Assembly (NCBI GenBank): GCA_013400155.1
Contig: VXBM01001211.1
Span: 67,162-131,161 of the forward strand
Source of the DNA: Helopsaltes ochotensis
Lineage: Eukaryota > Chordata > Aves > Passeriformes > Locustellidae
Direction of reading: 5' to 3'
DNA: 64,000 bases
How positions within the stretch are numbered: the first letter of the stretch is position 1; every line of letters begins with the position of its first letter. The translations under genes and the position numbers were made by a program. A model generated the notes under the pieces. It searched no databases, had not been told where the DNA came from, and saw only the letters and a list, made by a program, of their open reading frames with translations. Below are positions 50,461 to 61,007 of this stretch, piece after piece.

Positions 50461-53400
50461 TAGTTATTTTTTTAAGTACCAGGGTGGACCAGTGCTTATG
50501 GTTTTTCTTATACAGAACGTTTTCATTTATAACGAGCAAGGCACAATGAAGCCTGAGTTCCTTCAGGGGCATTCTTAGATTATAATGAAACAATCCCAAT
50601 TAATTCACTGTTCAATAAAGTGTGGACAATACAATTATACCATACATACTTAGATTTTCCTTTTAATCTCCCAGGAAACAGACTATTGCCCTTTTTATCC
50701 ATAAGGCAGTTCATCACGCCAACTCTTATCATGTTACCCTTTTCTTTTATGGCAAAATATTATTTTGCAACTGCTGAATTTAGTGGTATTTTTCTCTTGT
50801 TAGACAACTCCCATCTTTCCAAAAGAGAAGCTAAACTTACTCAGTATCCACAGTTAAAATGTATTTGATCCTGCTGAAGTCAAGAAACATATACGAATGC
50901 AACTGATGATAATTAAGAAACCATATTCATCAACCTTGCTTTCATATTTCTGTGGCTCATTTCCTTACAAATATTATGACAACAGCCAAAGCAAACATTT
51001 CACATACTTAATAAACATAATAAAACCAACACAAAACTCCTGATTTCTTCTTTCATGTGCAAAAACAGCACAAAAAAAGGAGATATATTGGGTTCTTAAA
51101 CCTCTGAAGAATCCAAGGGCAGCAATGGCATTAGGTTCCTACTGTAAGGGCAGGCTGAAGCTGAACAGGTAGACAGTCTCTCTTTGAAATCTACTGACAG
51201 AGTGCAATCTGGCAAACCTGCTGCCCTGGCCTCTAAATTTAAGATATGAAAACCCAGTGCTGCAAACACTTCCTGGAAAGTGCTGAGGGCAAACAGAATG
51301 TAAGCAGTGTTACATGGGCCAATAGCTCTTCATAATATGCCTCTGAAAATGAAAATTTGATTTAGAGTCCTCTAGCTGTAATATATCAAATTAATCAGGT
51401 GATCTAATCATATTGTTTCAATGGATTAGATCTCTTGGCTTGATCTTGAGAAGCTCTGGTATTACAGTTCATATTGCCATCCATGGCAAAAGAAGAAAAA
51501 TAAACAAACATGCCATAACTGCGAATTCAATAATTAAATAAATTACAAATATATTACATAAAATATTTTTAATAGATATGATTTTGTTACTGTAATTGCA
51601 AGAACTCCTAGACTATTGGGAATTAAGGCCATGCCATTTTAAGGATAATTTCCTTAAATTTGCCACAGGATCTTGGATTTGACCTAGAGCTTAATGTCTC
51701 CAGGGATTACTGATCACCATATATGTAGCTAGACAGATGGACATTTACAAGCCCCAAATTTCTCTAACCGAAACAGTGTGTAATTACAAAGATTGCATGT
51801 ACCAATATTCTAGTAAGTCATCCAGGTTTATATTTGCAGGAGTGAGTTTTGGGTATCACACTTGTGATTTCTTGAATGGGGAAATTTTCAAAAGGCAGAT
51901 TCTTAACACATGATGCAAGTCTGGCTCCTTAGTGACTCCGAGCGGATTATTCAGAAATGGAGCATTTCAAATTACTATTCGTTTATGCTCCCAATTTTGA
52001 AGAAATAACTTTTAGTTCTTGGTTCAGTGCCATAATTCTATTAATTTCAAGGGAAACTAATTTAATTTCTGGAATGTAAATAAATTATACTGAATAGTCC
52101 TGTTTTAAGGTAGCCTGAGAAGTGGTCTCCAAGTAATATGAGTTCATGCTGAATATTATAAAACTGTGTGTTATATCACACACTTATTATCAATATTTAT
52201 CTATATTGTAGCAAGTTGCAGTGCTGATTATAAACCAAGGAACATTTGCAAAAACAAGTAATAAAAAGACAACCCTTATTTAAAAGACCTAGGCAGATAG
52301 CTAGATGCTGTAATTTTATTCCAACAAATGGGAAGACTCCTCCTTTCCTTTCTCTTTATCTGCAATCTGTGGAAATATTGGACTTTACATTATGTCTGGA
52401 ATAAACAAGACTCAGCCTGAGTCTTTCATTCAACTTTAATTCAGTGATATCTTTTTCGTAGTATTTTTTTAAGGATACAATGAATGGTCACACATAGATT
52501 ACGTTTTCTGTGGAAAACATGTAAAGGAAAAGCTATAAAAAATTAGTCTACATTCATAGCTTCAGCTCTTATGATGAACATCTTTGGTATCAAGTGCCTC
52601 ATATGTGAGTGGTGACTGTGAACCATTTCTGGAGCACAGAGGAGATAGAAACAAGCAGGCTTCCAGGTTGGAACTGATCTGACTATGAGTTATAGGTATT
52701 ATAACCAACTTTTCTCCCAAACCAATACCCCATCCCTCCAGAAATCTTAATAGGCTTTTGAGAGCTTCCATTTAAAACTAGCTGCATAATATGATCCTTT
52801 GATGAAAAGGGATTGAAACAAGGGTTAAAGTAGACATTGAAAGGTTATTGTAGAGGGCACATTGTTCATACAATCCTCCTTTAATATGTGTGGTGTGCAC
52901 CTGCGATAAGATGATTCATTAGATAAGGCCTCACTTTGACAACCTCCATCGTTCAACCCTGGGGGTAGTGATGGAACAATTCTGCATCCACCCAGTAAAT
53001 ATAACAAGGTCAGCATTTTTTTTCCCTGAGACTTAGACGGTGATAGTGAAGCTCAGGAAGCATCTTTGTTTATGTGTCCTGTTATTAAAAAACAGGGGTG
53101 GAGGGTTCTTATAAAGTGTTGAATTTTATTTCTTATTGGGCCAAAATAAAAAACTCACTCTTTTTCCAATTAACTAGTAGAAAATTACCAGGAGAAAAGC
53201 TGCTCTTCCTTTTTTAACTCCTCACTTGTAAACAGTAAGAGTAGAAACTAAACTTTAGATTCATGTTTCATCCAAGTTGCATCATTTCAATAAATATTTT
53301 TCAGGGCCTAACATCCACATAAACACTGTGATATCACTGTATGCCTGATGTATAGAATTTAGGACAATGACATTCAAATTACTCAGTAACCAGTTATATT

Positions 53401-54234
53401 GACAGATTTGTTGCAGAGAAACAAGACATTGTGTTAATTTTAGTCCTAATAAATACAATAAAGAATGAAAGTGGTCACAGTCTAAAAGCCACTTAAATAT
53501 GCTGTATCAAAGGAATTACTTTTATATATATGGATTCAGATGGGTATCTTTCTGCATAATACTAAGACTGAAACTGAAATAGTTTGAACAAATAAAAAGC
53601 TCCAAAATGTAGGTGATGCACAATCTCTCTCTTAGACACACTAACTCTTAAACAATGTTCAAGTTCCTGTTTGGAAAATTTTCTTTAAGCCAAAATAATC
53701 TTCCAAATTTGCATTTACAGGCTGGCATATTCATTGAAAATTGCTTAACATAACTCCATCCCCAGTACTTCATTATAATTTATTTTCCTTTACTAGAAAT
53801 ATTTAATGCCTTTTAAGAAATGATGTAATGCAGAAATGCCACAGAAATACAAAAAAGTGAATCACAGTACCACTTCAGTAAAGGTGTCTGTTATGAGGCA
53901 TATGTAAGTGGAAGAAGACAGATGGTATGTTTGTTAAGAATCACAGGGTTGCTGGACTTTTAAAATACCACGGTATTGCACTACTGCGATATTTTTAAAG
54001 GGCTGAAACAAAATAAAACAAACCCTTAGCCTTTTCTAGCTTGAAAACAATCTTTAAGAGTGCCTAACTTCCCCCTGTTTCTCAGACTTTCCATTTCTTA
54101 CCATGTCTGGCAAATCAATATTTATTTATCTTCAACATGTGCACTTTTAAATTGCTGTCACACAAGCGGAACTCATTTTTGTCCCAAGATCAGCCTGCCA
54201 TCAGAATTCACTGTTTGCTCCATCTTCTACTCAC

Positions 54235-54384
54235 CTGTCCTTGTGCATTAGTGACGAGTTGGCCTGTGACCCCCTGAAGACTGGAGAGGGCATTTCCAAA
54301 GGCCTGGGAGTTTGCTATTGAGCCCATGGCTGCTGCTGCTGCTGCAGCTGCTGCTGCTTGACTTGCAAGTGGATTATTAACCAG
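54235..54384 (-). CDS. POU6F2: POU6F2 internal exon, poly-Ala transactivation segment (window exon 1)
   Basis: This exon encodes 50 residues, from LVNNPLASQ through ten alanines to LVTNAQGQ. I recognise it as part of the N-terminal transactivation region of POU6F2, a nuclear POU-homeodomain transcription factor. The acceptor is a T-rich tract ending CAG just before 54384. The donor is CAG|GTGAG just after 54235. It is 150 nt with phase 0 at both ends, so it could be skipped without a frameshift. The alanine run uses mostly GCA codons with one GCT and one GCC, so it is a partly pure triplet tract that could vary in length. Its last residues (TNAQGQ) join directly to IIGTIP of the next exon. 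The preceding Gln/Pro-rich exon known from mammals is not visible upstream in this window. Identification is from memory of the mammalian protein, and the match is nearly residue for residue. Confidence 0.95.
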
Positions 54385-55900
54385 CTGAAAAAAAAGAAAT
54401 AAAATATCATGATAAACCCCATATAAACATATAATGCTAACTGTATAATATAGAAATGGTAGCACAGTACCATTTATGTTAATATTTTTAACTGACTTAA
54501 TTGTGCGTAAAAAAAAGTCCGCTCCAAGAGCTCAAGTTTGAGAGGTTCTTAATTCTGGGGCTTTGAAAAAGAATGGTTTAAAAAAAGGAAGAAATTCCAT
54601 GTTGATGTTGAAAAATAAAACTCCTTTTTAACCCTACATTCTCTCTCCTTTTTTTTTTTTTCTTAATTGAGTTATGCTTGATGTGTTTCTTTAAGCTCAA
54701 GTTGCTAATGCTACAGGTGTAGCAGCTTAGTACTGCTGTAAAGAGCCACCAGTAAAGATTAGCACTTGATTTGACTGGGAGTAGAATGTTTACTTAGAGA
54801 TATTCAGAACAGAAACTATTTTACTGATGATCCCAAACCCAAGAAAAATCTGCAAATCCTTTAAATTTTTATCATTAAATAATTGGTTTCAATATCTAGA
54901 TAATTCACAATAGAAGACTCAACCTTGTAAATGAGGTCAGTAGATGTAACATAAAAATTCAAAATTCATTTGCAAATTAAGGTACTAAGCAACATGCTGC
55001 TTCTCGAATGTGAATGATTAGTTCCAGGACTGATAAATATTCAGGAAATAATTTGTATTGCCTGCTTCAGTCAATTCTACCTGAATGCTCCATAAAAAGC
55101 ATGGAGCATCGTCATGGCTTTCACCTTAGGAGACTAGGGGAATCCCACAGAAGAACACTCTTATCAACTTTTGTGCTTATCAAGCATACAAAATGTGTGT
55201 TCCTCTGTCAGAATCAAAAGTTGTCTTGGACATGGCTTTTCCACTGGATCATTGTGAAGTTTCTATCTTATCGTTTTCTGAGAAAGGACAAACTTTGAAC
55301 CAAACACACAGGGATGACAGTAAACCAAAAATGTTGGGAACTATCATCACTTGGATAGCTGTCTTGAGAGTAATCAAATTGAGTTCAAGCGGCTGAAAAT
55401 ACATTTTAGAGTGGCTTTGCCTCCTAAGAATCATTGCATTATAGCAGAACTTGCAAAATACACATTAGCAGGGTAGAGCATCCAGAGGTCTGAGAGACAA
55501 AACAGTCTAGGGACATTTTTTCTTAGACTGAGGTAAAAATGCTAGAGCTAACTCAGAAAAGCTTTATGTTTGAGCTGAAATTAGTAGGAGTTCTAAGTCC
55601 TTAGATGACGAGTAAATTATCAATCTTTTAGAAATGGAGAGTCACAACCAGCAGTAAGGGATATACTCCATAGACAAACTCTGCTTCAATACAGGTTATA
55701 AAAAATTAATCAGGGATTAGTAGATGTTTTAAGCATGCTACAGATATGAGTAGTGTGTATGTTATAGACGTTTAGAAGCCCATCAATAGAAGATGTCAGA
55801 TATGGTTATAATGTATGCATATAAGAAACCTACTTGTCTGTTGGACATTGCAAAATCTACAATTGATTGGCCATACATTAAAACATCTATTAATCATTCA

Positions 55901-56401
55901 TTAGCCCCTCATGAAGTATTTATAAATGCAACCTTGATATAAAGTGTTGCTTAAAGGGGTGCCTTGAGCACATCCAATCCCTCTAGAAATTGTAAAGCAA
56001 ATAACTAAAGAAAGATTAGTAGCAATGCCAGACAGAAAAAAATGACACTGTTTGGAGGAAATATTTTGATTTGGAAAAATTGATATATGAATCTCCAAAA
56101 GCAGTTCACAGCATCCCATGACAAGAAAATCAAGCAGGAATAAAGCACAAAAGAGGAAAACTGCAATGTGTGCTTGATTAGCAGGCCTGATGAGCTGAGC
56201 TGTGAAGAGAAATGAGACTAGTACAATGACCAAAGTGAAACTCAGTCCATGAATGCAGACTGCAAGAAATTCCATTGACTGCACAAAGGTGTGAGTGCAA
56301 AGGTAGCTGATGCACTCTTCAGTGATTTGGGTGGTGGTGCCTGAGCACAGCTGTGTAATGCCAGAGAACAATATAAGTAAATTGGTTGGTTTTCTGCTCA
56401 A
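55901..56401 (-). other. Unidentified hydrophobic open frame (probably non-coding)
   Basis: About 170 codons are open on the minus strand, but the first codon of the longest reading is TTG. The first ATG comes about 42 codons later. Three hydrophobic stretches are visible (SFTLVIVLVSFLFTAQLI, FLFCALFLLDFLVMG, CHFFLSGIATNLSLVICF). The plus strand is A/G-rich here, which by itself makes the minus-strand frame rich in Phe, Leu, Ile and Val. I recognise no family, promoter or splice context. Chance or a decayed retrocopy are both possible. Confidence 0.15.
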
Positions 56402-58919
56402 AACAGTGACATTTCTTTATTGCCCCAATCAGAAGTTGGCAAACCCTGCCTTTTTTTCACAGTACTTCATTGGCAGTACTGGAACTTGAAGAAATTCCCT
56501 TACAGCTGTAAATACTTGGAGAAGAAAGGGGCAGCAGCAAGAGCATAATACTTTCAGAAAAGGCCTCCTACAATCTTATTAGCAATCCACAAATTATTGA
56601 ACCTCTGATCCTACAGCATCTGACTGCAGGTATAAAAGATAATCTTTGGACTGTTACCCAACATCAGCTAATAAACTACACTAGCTGCTATATTGAAGGC
56701 TTCAGAGGAGTGTAAGAACAGCCGCTTGGGAAGCATAAATAAGCTTGTGAATCTGGAAAATACAAAGGGTTAAAACCTTCTAAAAAATCAGACAATCACC
56801 TTCTAGGATCCTTTTTCCATTTTTCTTGCACCAGTTTTCAAAAAATGTACATCTTCAAATACAACAATAAAATTTAATTACAACAAACCCTAGAGACACT
56901 CAGGATTGCTTTTAGTTGCATCACAGAGATAAGCTACTTATTAAAAATGACAGCAGAGGCTGTGATATGCATAGGTATGCTACATAGTACCATGTTCCAG
57001 GAAAAAATACAGGCAACGGGCCAAATCTCAGGGTAAGAGACTTCAAAGTGCATATGAAGCCACCCCTATCTATTCATAAGCCTGCTTAAAAAGGAGAGGA
57101 TGCATTTTTCTTTGAGTGTGCTGGGGAGCTGTTGACTGCAAGTTACGCTCTATTCAATTGACCCCTTTTATATTGTGTGCGAACTGGGGATGAAGAAATA
57201 CATCTCACTTCATTTTGTTCGGATACCAACATAACACATTGAATCTTCCTTTTATTTAAAAAATAAGATCTCTAAGTTGAGAGGTTTATGCAATTTCTCA
57301 GTGAAGGTTGAATCACTAAGAATACATGTTGGAAATATTGGAAATATATTGTGAAAAACCCACAAAGGGCTCCTTCCATTTTGTTTCTTTATTTAAATAA
57401 TTATTTAATTTGGAAGGCTGAGATATTTGGAGCTGTTGATTCCAGTGCCCAAATCTCTTCTCCAACTCAAAACAGCCATAACAGCAGGTAATAGTAATCT
57501 TTGTTTAAAGTGATAGGTCAGCCCTCTCAAGAACGCCTCTGCTAATGACATGATTATTATGAGGAAGCAAACTTTATGAGGAAGAATCTTCACTAACTGA
57601 GTAGGTTTAGTACCTTTTTCTGAATTCCCAAAGCTGACCTTTTAAAGGTAAAGCATGTGAAAATTGTCTACTTTAAGTCAATAAAAGCAGAAGACATTCC
57701 AGTGCAGCATACAATTCACACAAATAAAGCTAATCTGAGAGATTCTGGTGGATAAAAGAGGCACTACTTACAAGATCCTAAAACTGTGCCATGCGAAGTG
57801 AGAGTTTCTATGGTTAAGAGATAGTCTTCAAAGCAGCTTTCTTGAGAGCCAGAAATACTTTTTTCTTTTGGAATAATAACATCTTCCTCTTTATTTTGAA
57901 AAATAACTTAGTATTTCATTGAACTTGCTGTGAGAAATTGATCAAGCATTCATCTGTTGTTGAATATAAGATCAGATCTGATAACCTACACAGTAAATTT
58001 ACTTTTCTTTGTAAAAGGCATGTCCTACTGAACTTTCAGTCTCCTGATCTGAAAATCAAAGAACCAGTTTTACACATTACAATATCAGTCAGTCAACAAA
58101 TACAAAGAAAAAAATAAACAGCTTTACTAGTGAAAAGTCAAGACATTTCAGGATGTCAAAGCACCACATGAAAAAATGGGCATGTAACCTGAAAGGTAAA
58201 GACACTTTATGCAATGCCAGTATATAGATCTCATGTGTTTTCTAAAGCACTTGTGGAGGAGGTTGAGTAAAGACATGCTGCTATCTGAATGCAGCAATTG
58301 AGAATATGAAGGACATATAAGTAACTTCAAGTATAACTTCATTTTAAAAAATAGTATTAGTGTTTTTCAGGAAGACTGTTAAAATCACATTTCTGGATAT
58401 CTCCTAGAGATGGAATTAGTGTAGAAAAGTATTACATTTGATTAGGGACCAACAGATCCTCAGTCTCTTATGTTCTCTGACAAACTCTTCTGTAGGGAGC
58501 ATCACACTACTAGATTAGCTGCTGAGATTATTTGCTTAAACCAATAATTTTCAAAGGAAAACAAATATCTCTAACAATTGAGAAGAATTCAGCAATGGCT
58601 TTCAGTCAAAAATATATAACATTTCTCCTTTTCTTCCCATAATGAGTGAAAATTTTATTCACAGAAATGAAATTTTTATTAGCATGGCATGTACTTTTGT
58701 AGGAATTTTTAGACAAGAATGTATTTGAATTTTATTGTGTTTAGCTGATGAGAGAATTACAGGTTAAAACATACTGGCATTTATTGCCATTTTTTCTCAA
58801 TGGCTCATGAGACAGATTCTGGGTAGTACTCACTGGACCTTAAGGAAAAAGACTGTTTCATAATGAACACAGGCCCCTGAGGATATTCTTACACCTTCTC
58901 AGTTACAGTGACTAGCATT

Positions 58920-59475
58920 ATAATCTGTACTGGGTGTAGATGGAAAAGTTTTGGTAGTGGAGCAGCTGTAGAGGGGGAGGATAAAAAAAAACGGAGCAAC
59001 AAAACAAAGGGAGCAGCAAGGTCAGAGAAAGGAGAAGGAGTTGTGCCATGGCAGTGAAAGTGTCCCCACTGTAGCCCTTGGAGGACCCTAGAGTAGGCAA
59101 ATGGCTGTTTCCTAATAAGAACTGTTATCCGTGGAGCACCCGTGCAGGAGCAGGGGAAAAGTGCGATAAGAAAGGAGGGGAACTATTATGGACAGACTGG
59201 TAAGGTACCTCCCCATTGAGAGTGGGTAGAGAAGTCAGGAGTGCAGGAGTGAAGTAGGGGAGAGTTGGGAGAAAAGTTGTTTTAATACTTGTCTTTGTTT
59301 CTCACTTAACTGGCACTATATTAAAGTTAATTACCCTCAAGTTGAATCTGTTTTGCCCTCAACACTGATTGGTAAACAGTCCATCTTGACCCACGAGCTT
59401 TCTCACCCTGCTTCCTCCCCCATTCCGCTGAGGCAGTGAGTGAGCGGCTGGGTGGGCGTTGCTAACCCACCACAC
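58920..59475 (+). mobile_element. LTR-type repeat fragment (endogenous retrovirus LTR)
   Basis: The sequence follows a pattern I know from bird genomes. TATCCGTGGAGCACCCGTGC is followed by GGAGCAGGGGAAAAGTGC. A segment with TTTGTTTCTCACTTAACTGG and TTGAATCTGTTTTGCC follows. Then come CTTGACCCACGAGCTTTCTC, a GAGCGGCTGGGTGGGC box and an end at AACCCACCACA. The 3' limit is fairly clear and the 5' limit is approximate. No internal viral gene is attached. Confidence 0.65.
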
Positions 59476-59670
59476 CACTGCATGACAGTAACTGGAAACT
59501 CTATCTAGCAACAGCAATACTGAAGTGTTTTCAATACCTTGATGACATAGAAGCAGAACATTCCAACCTAGATACCCATATGCTTGGTTTCTAAACATGA
59601 GTGAATTGAGACAAAAGTACAGTTTCCCCTAAAGTCCCCATTAGCTCTTCTGGCAAATCCTTCACATAGT

Positions 59671-60506
59671 TGTTGGGGGGTTAGATTTGGTTTTTTTGTT
59701 TGTTTGTTTTTTTTCTTATAGAATTTTTCCCCATAAGTTGCTAGGAGACTAACTACTGGGTACTCGTGGGTGCTTGACCAAAGCAAAGAAGTGGCTTGCA
59801 CTGGGCTACACCATTTTTCCTTTTTTGGTCTCTGGGAGTTTTTCTCTCTGAGGAAAAAAGATACTGCAGGGTTTTGGGGGCAGGTAAAGGATGGGCCTGG
59901 GGGCAGCTTTGCTGTCTTGCTCTCGGCATCAGAGAGAGGACAGTCAGGCTTCTGTTTGCTGTGGGAAGAGTTCACTGTCACCACTGGGTCCGGTCCTGAG
60001 AAATCTACCATCATCTGCTCATGTGCCCCAGAATTCTAAGCTTGCATACCCCTGCCCTGCTGGAGCTGGGCTGGCCCTGTCCAACTGCTGATGCTTCTTC
60101 AATACTGCTTTGGGGTTTTTCACTATGGTGTATCCCCGCACTGCCCTGCTGGAACATCCCTGCTGTTCCAGCTTCTGATACATCTCACCTACTAGCCCGG
60201 GCTTTTCCACTGTTCCAGCTTGGTGCTCTCAGAGTCCTGCAGGGGCACCGAGATCAGACTGGCCCTGGGCTTTGTGAAACAAAGCCCCCTTGAGGTTCCT
60301 GGTTCTGTATTATCATTAATGCTGTAGTTGTTGTTGTTTGTTTGTCTTGTACATACTAGTAAAGAGCTGTTATTCCCATCCCCATATCTTTGCCTAAGAG
60401 CCCACTTAATGTTCAAAATTTCAGTAATTCAGAGGGAGGGGATTTGAATTCTTCATTCCAAGGGAGGTCCCGCCCTCTCCAGCAGACACCTGTCTTCTCT
60501 AAGACA
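59671..60506 (+). mobile_element. Solo LTR, ERVL-like, with imperfect 5-bp target duplication
   Basis: It starts TGTTGGGGGGTTAGATTTGG and ends CTGTCTTCTCTAAGACA, giving TG...CA termini over 836 nt. The five bases before are ATAGT and the five after are ATGGT, one mismatch, consistent with a 5-bp target-site duplication as made by ERVL-type elements. Inside are a (GTTT)n run, the GGAGCTGGGCTGGCCCTG-type GC-rich middle, CTTGTACATACTAGTAAAGA and CCCCATATCTTTGCC near the R/U5 side. I recall closely similar LTRs as common in passerines. No gag, pol or env is present. Open frames on either strand here are incidental. Confidence 0.8.
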
Positions 60507-60954
60507 ATGGTGTTAATACTTATCTTCCTAATTGTTTTCAATATGTACACATACCTAGTATCAATTGATACCTCCCTGAACTTACATAAAATCTAATGGT
60601 CCCTGAAAGAATTTTAAAAAAGACACGGGAAACACTGCTTCAGTTGAATCCTGGGAAAGTACCAAATGAATGACCATAATAATCAACAAGATCACCACTT
60701 AGCCCTTGTATAGAATTATGTGTGACTGAGCTCTGTCAATTTATTTTTATGATTTTAAGTAAAATTAAGTTAAATTTTGAAAAATTCTGGGAACATGCAG
60801 TTCCCAAGAAAGTCAAGAGAGAATATACAGGTAACATAAACCAAAAGATGTTAATTGCATCCAAAAAAGTGCTATGAGCAAACATTTTGGAAACTCTGTC
60901 TGGTTTTGTACTTATCAGTTAAATTTTCTTTTTTACTGTTGATCTTCCCCTCTA

Positions 60955-61007
60955 TCCCTCCCTCCCTCCTTTCCTCCCTCCCTTCCTCCTTTCCTCCCTC
61001 CTTTTTT
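60955..61007 (+). repeat. Pure pyrimidine tract (CCCT/CCTTT)n
   Basis: Fifty-three consecutive C/T bases are built of CCCT, CCTT and CCTTT units. It is a microsatellite-like tract able in principle to form triplex or slipped structures. Confidence 0.9.

Larger units (their letters stand above)
25703..54234 (-). other. POU6F2: POU6F2 large intron (about 28.5 kb)
   Basis: This is the biggest complete intron in the window, mostly unique and AT-rich. It holds CR1 fragments (29.4, 31.6-32.2, 38.0 and 38.7 kb) and a 610-bp assembly gap at 38873-39482. An exon-like open frame lies at 43011-43133 and an octamer cluster at 45066-46637. The 93-bp inverted repeat (48581/50056) and a candidate conserved element (about 50057-50460) follow. 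A GC-richer block at about 27340-27890 is unidentified. The stretches 32.2-37.9, 39.5-43.0, 43.2-45.0 and 50.5-54.2 kb show nothing else that I can name. Confidence 0.85.

Noticed and set aside
59568..60293. Several overlapping open frames on both strands at 59.5-60.3 kb
   Set aside because: They fall in the GC-richer solo LTR, where stops are rarer. No viral or host protein domain is seen.
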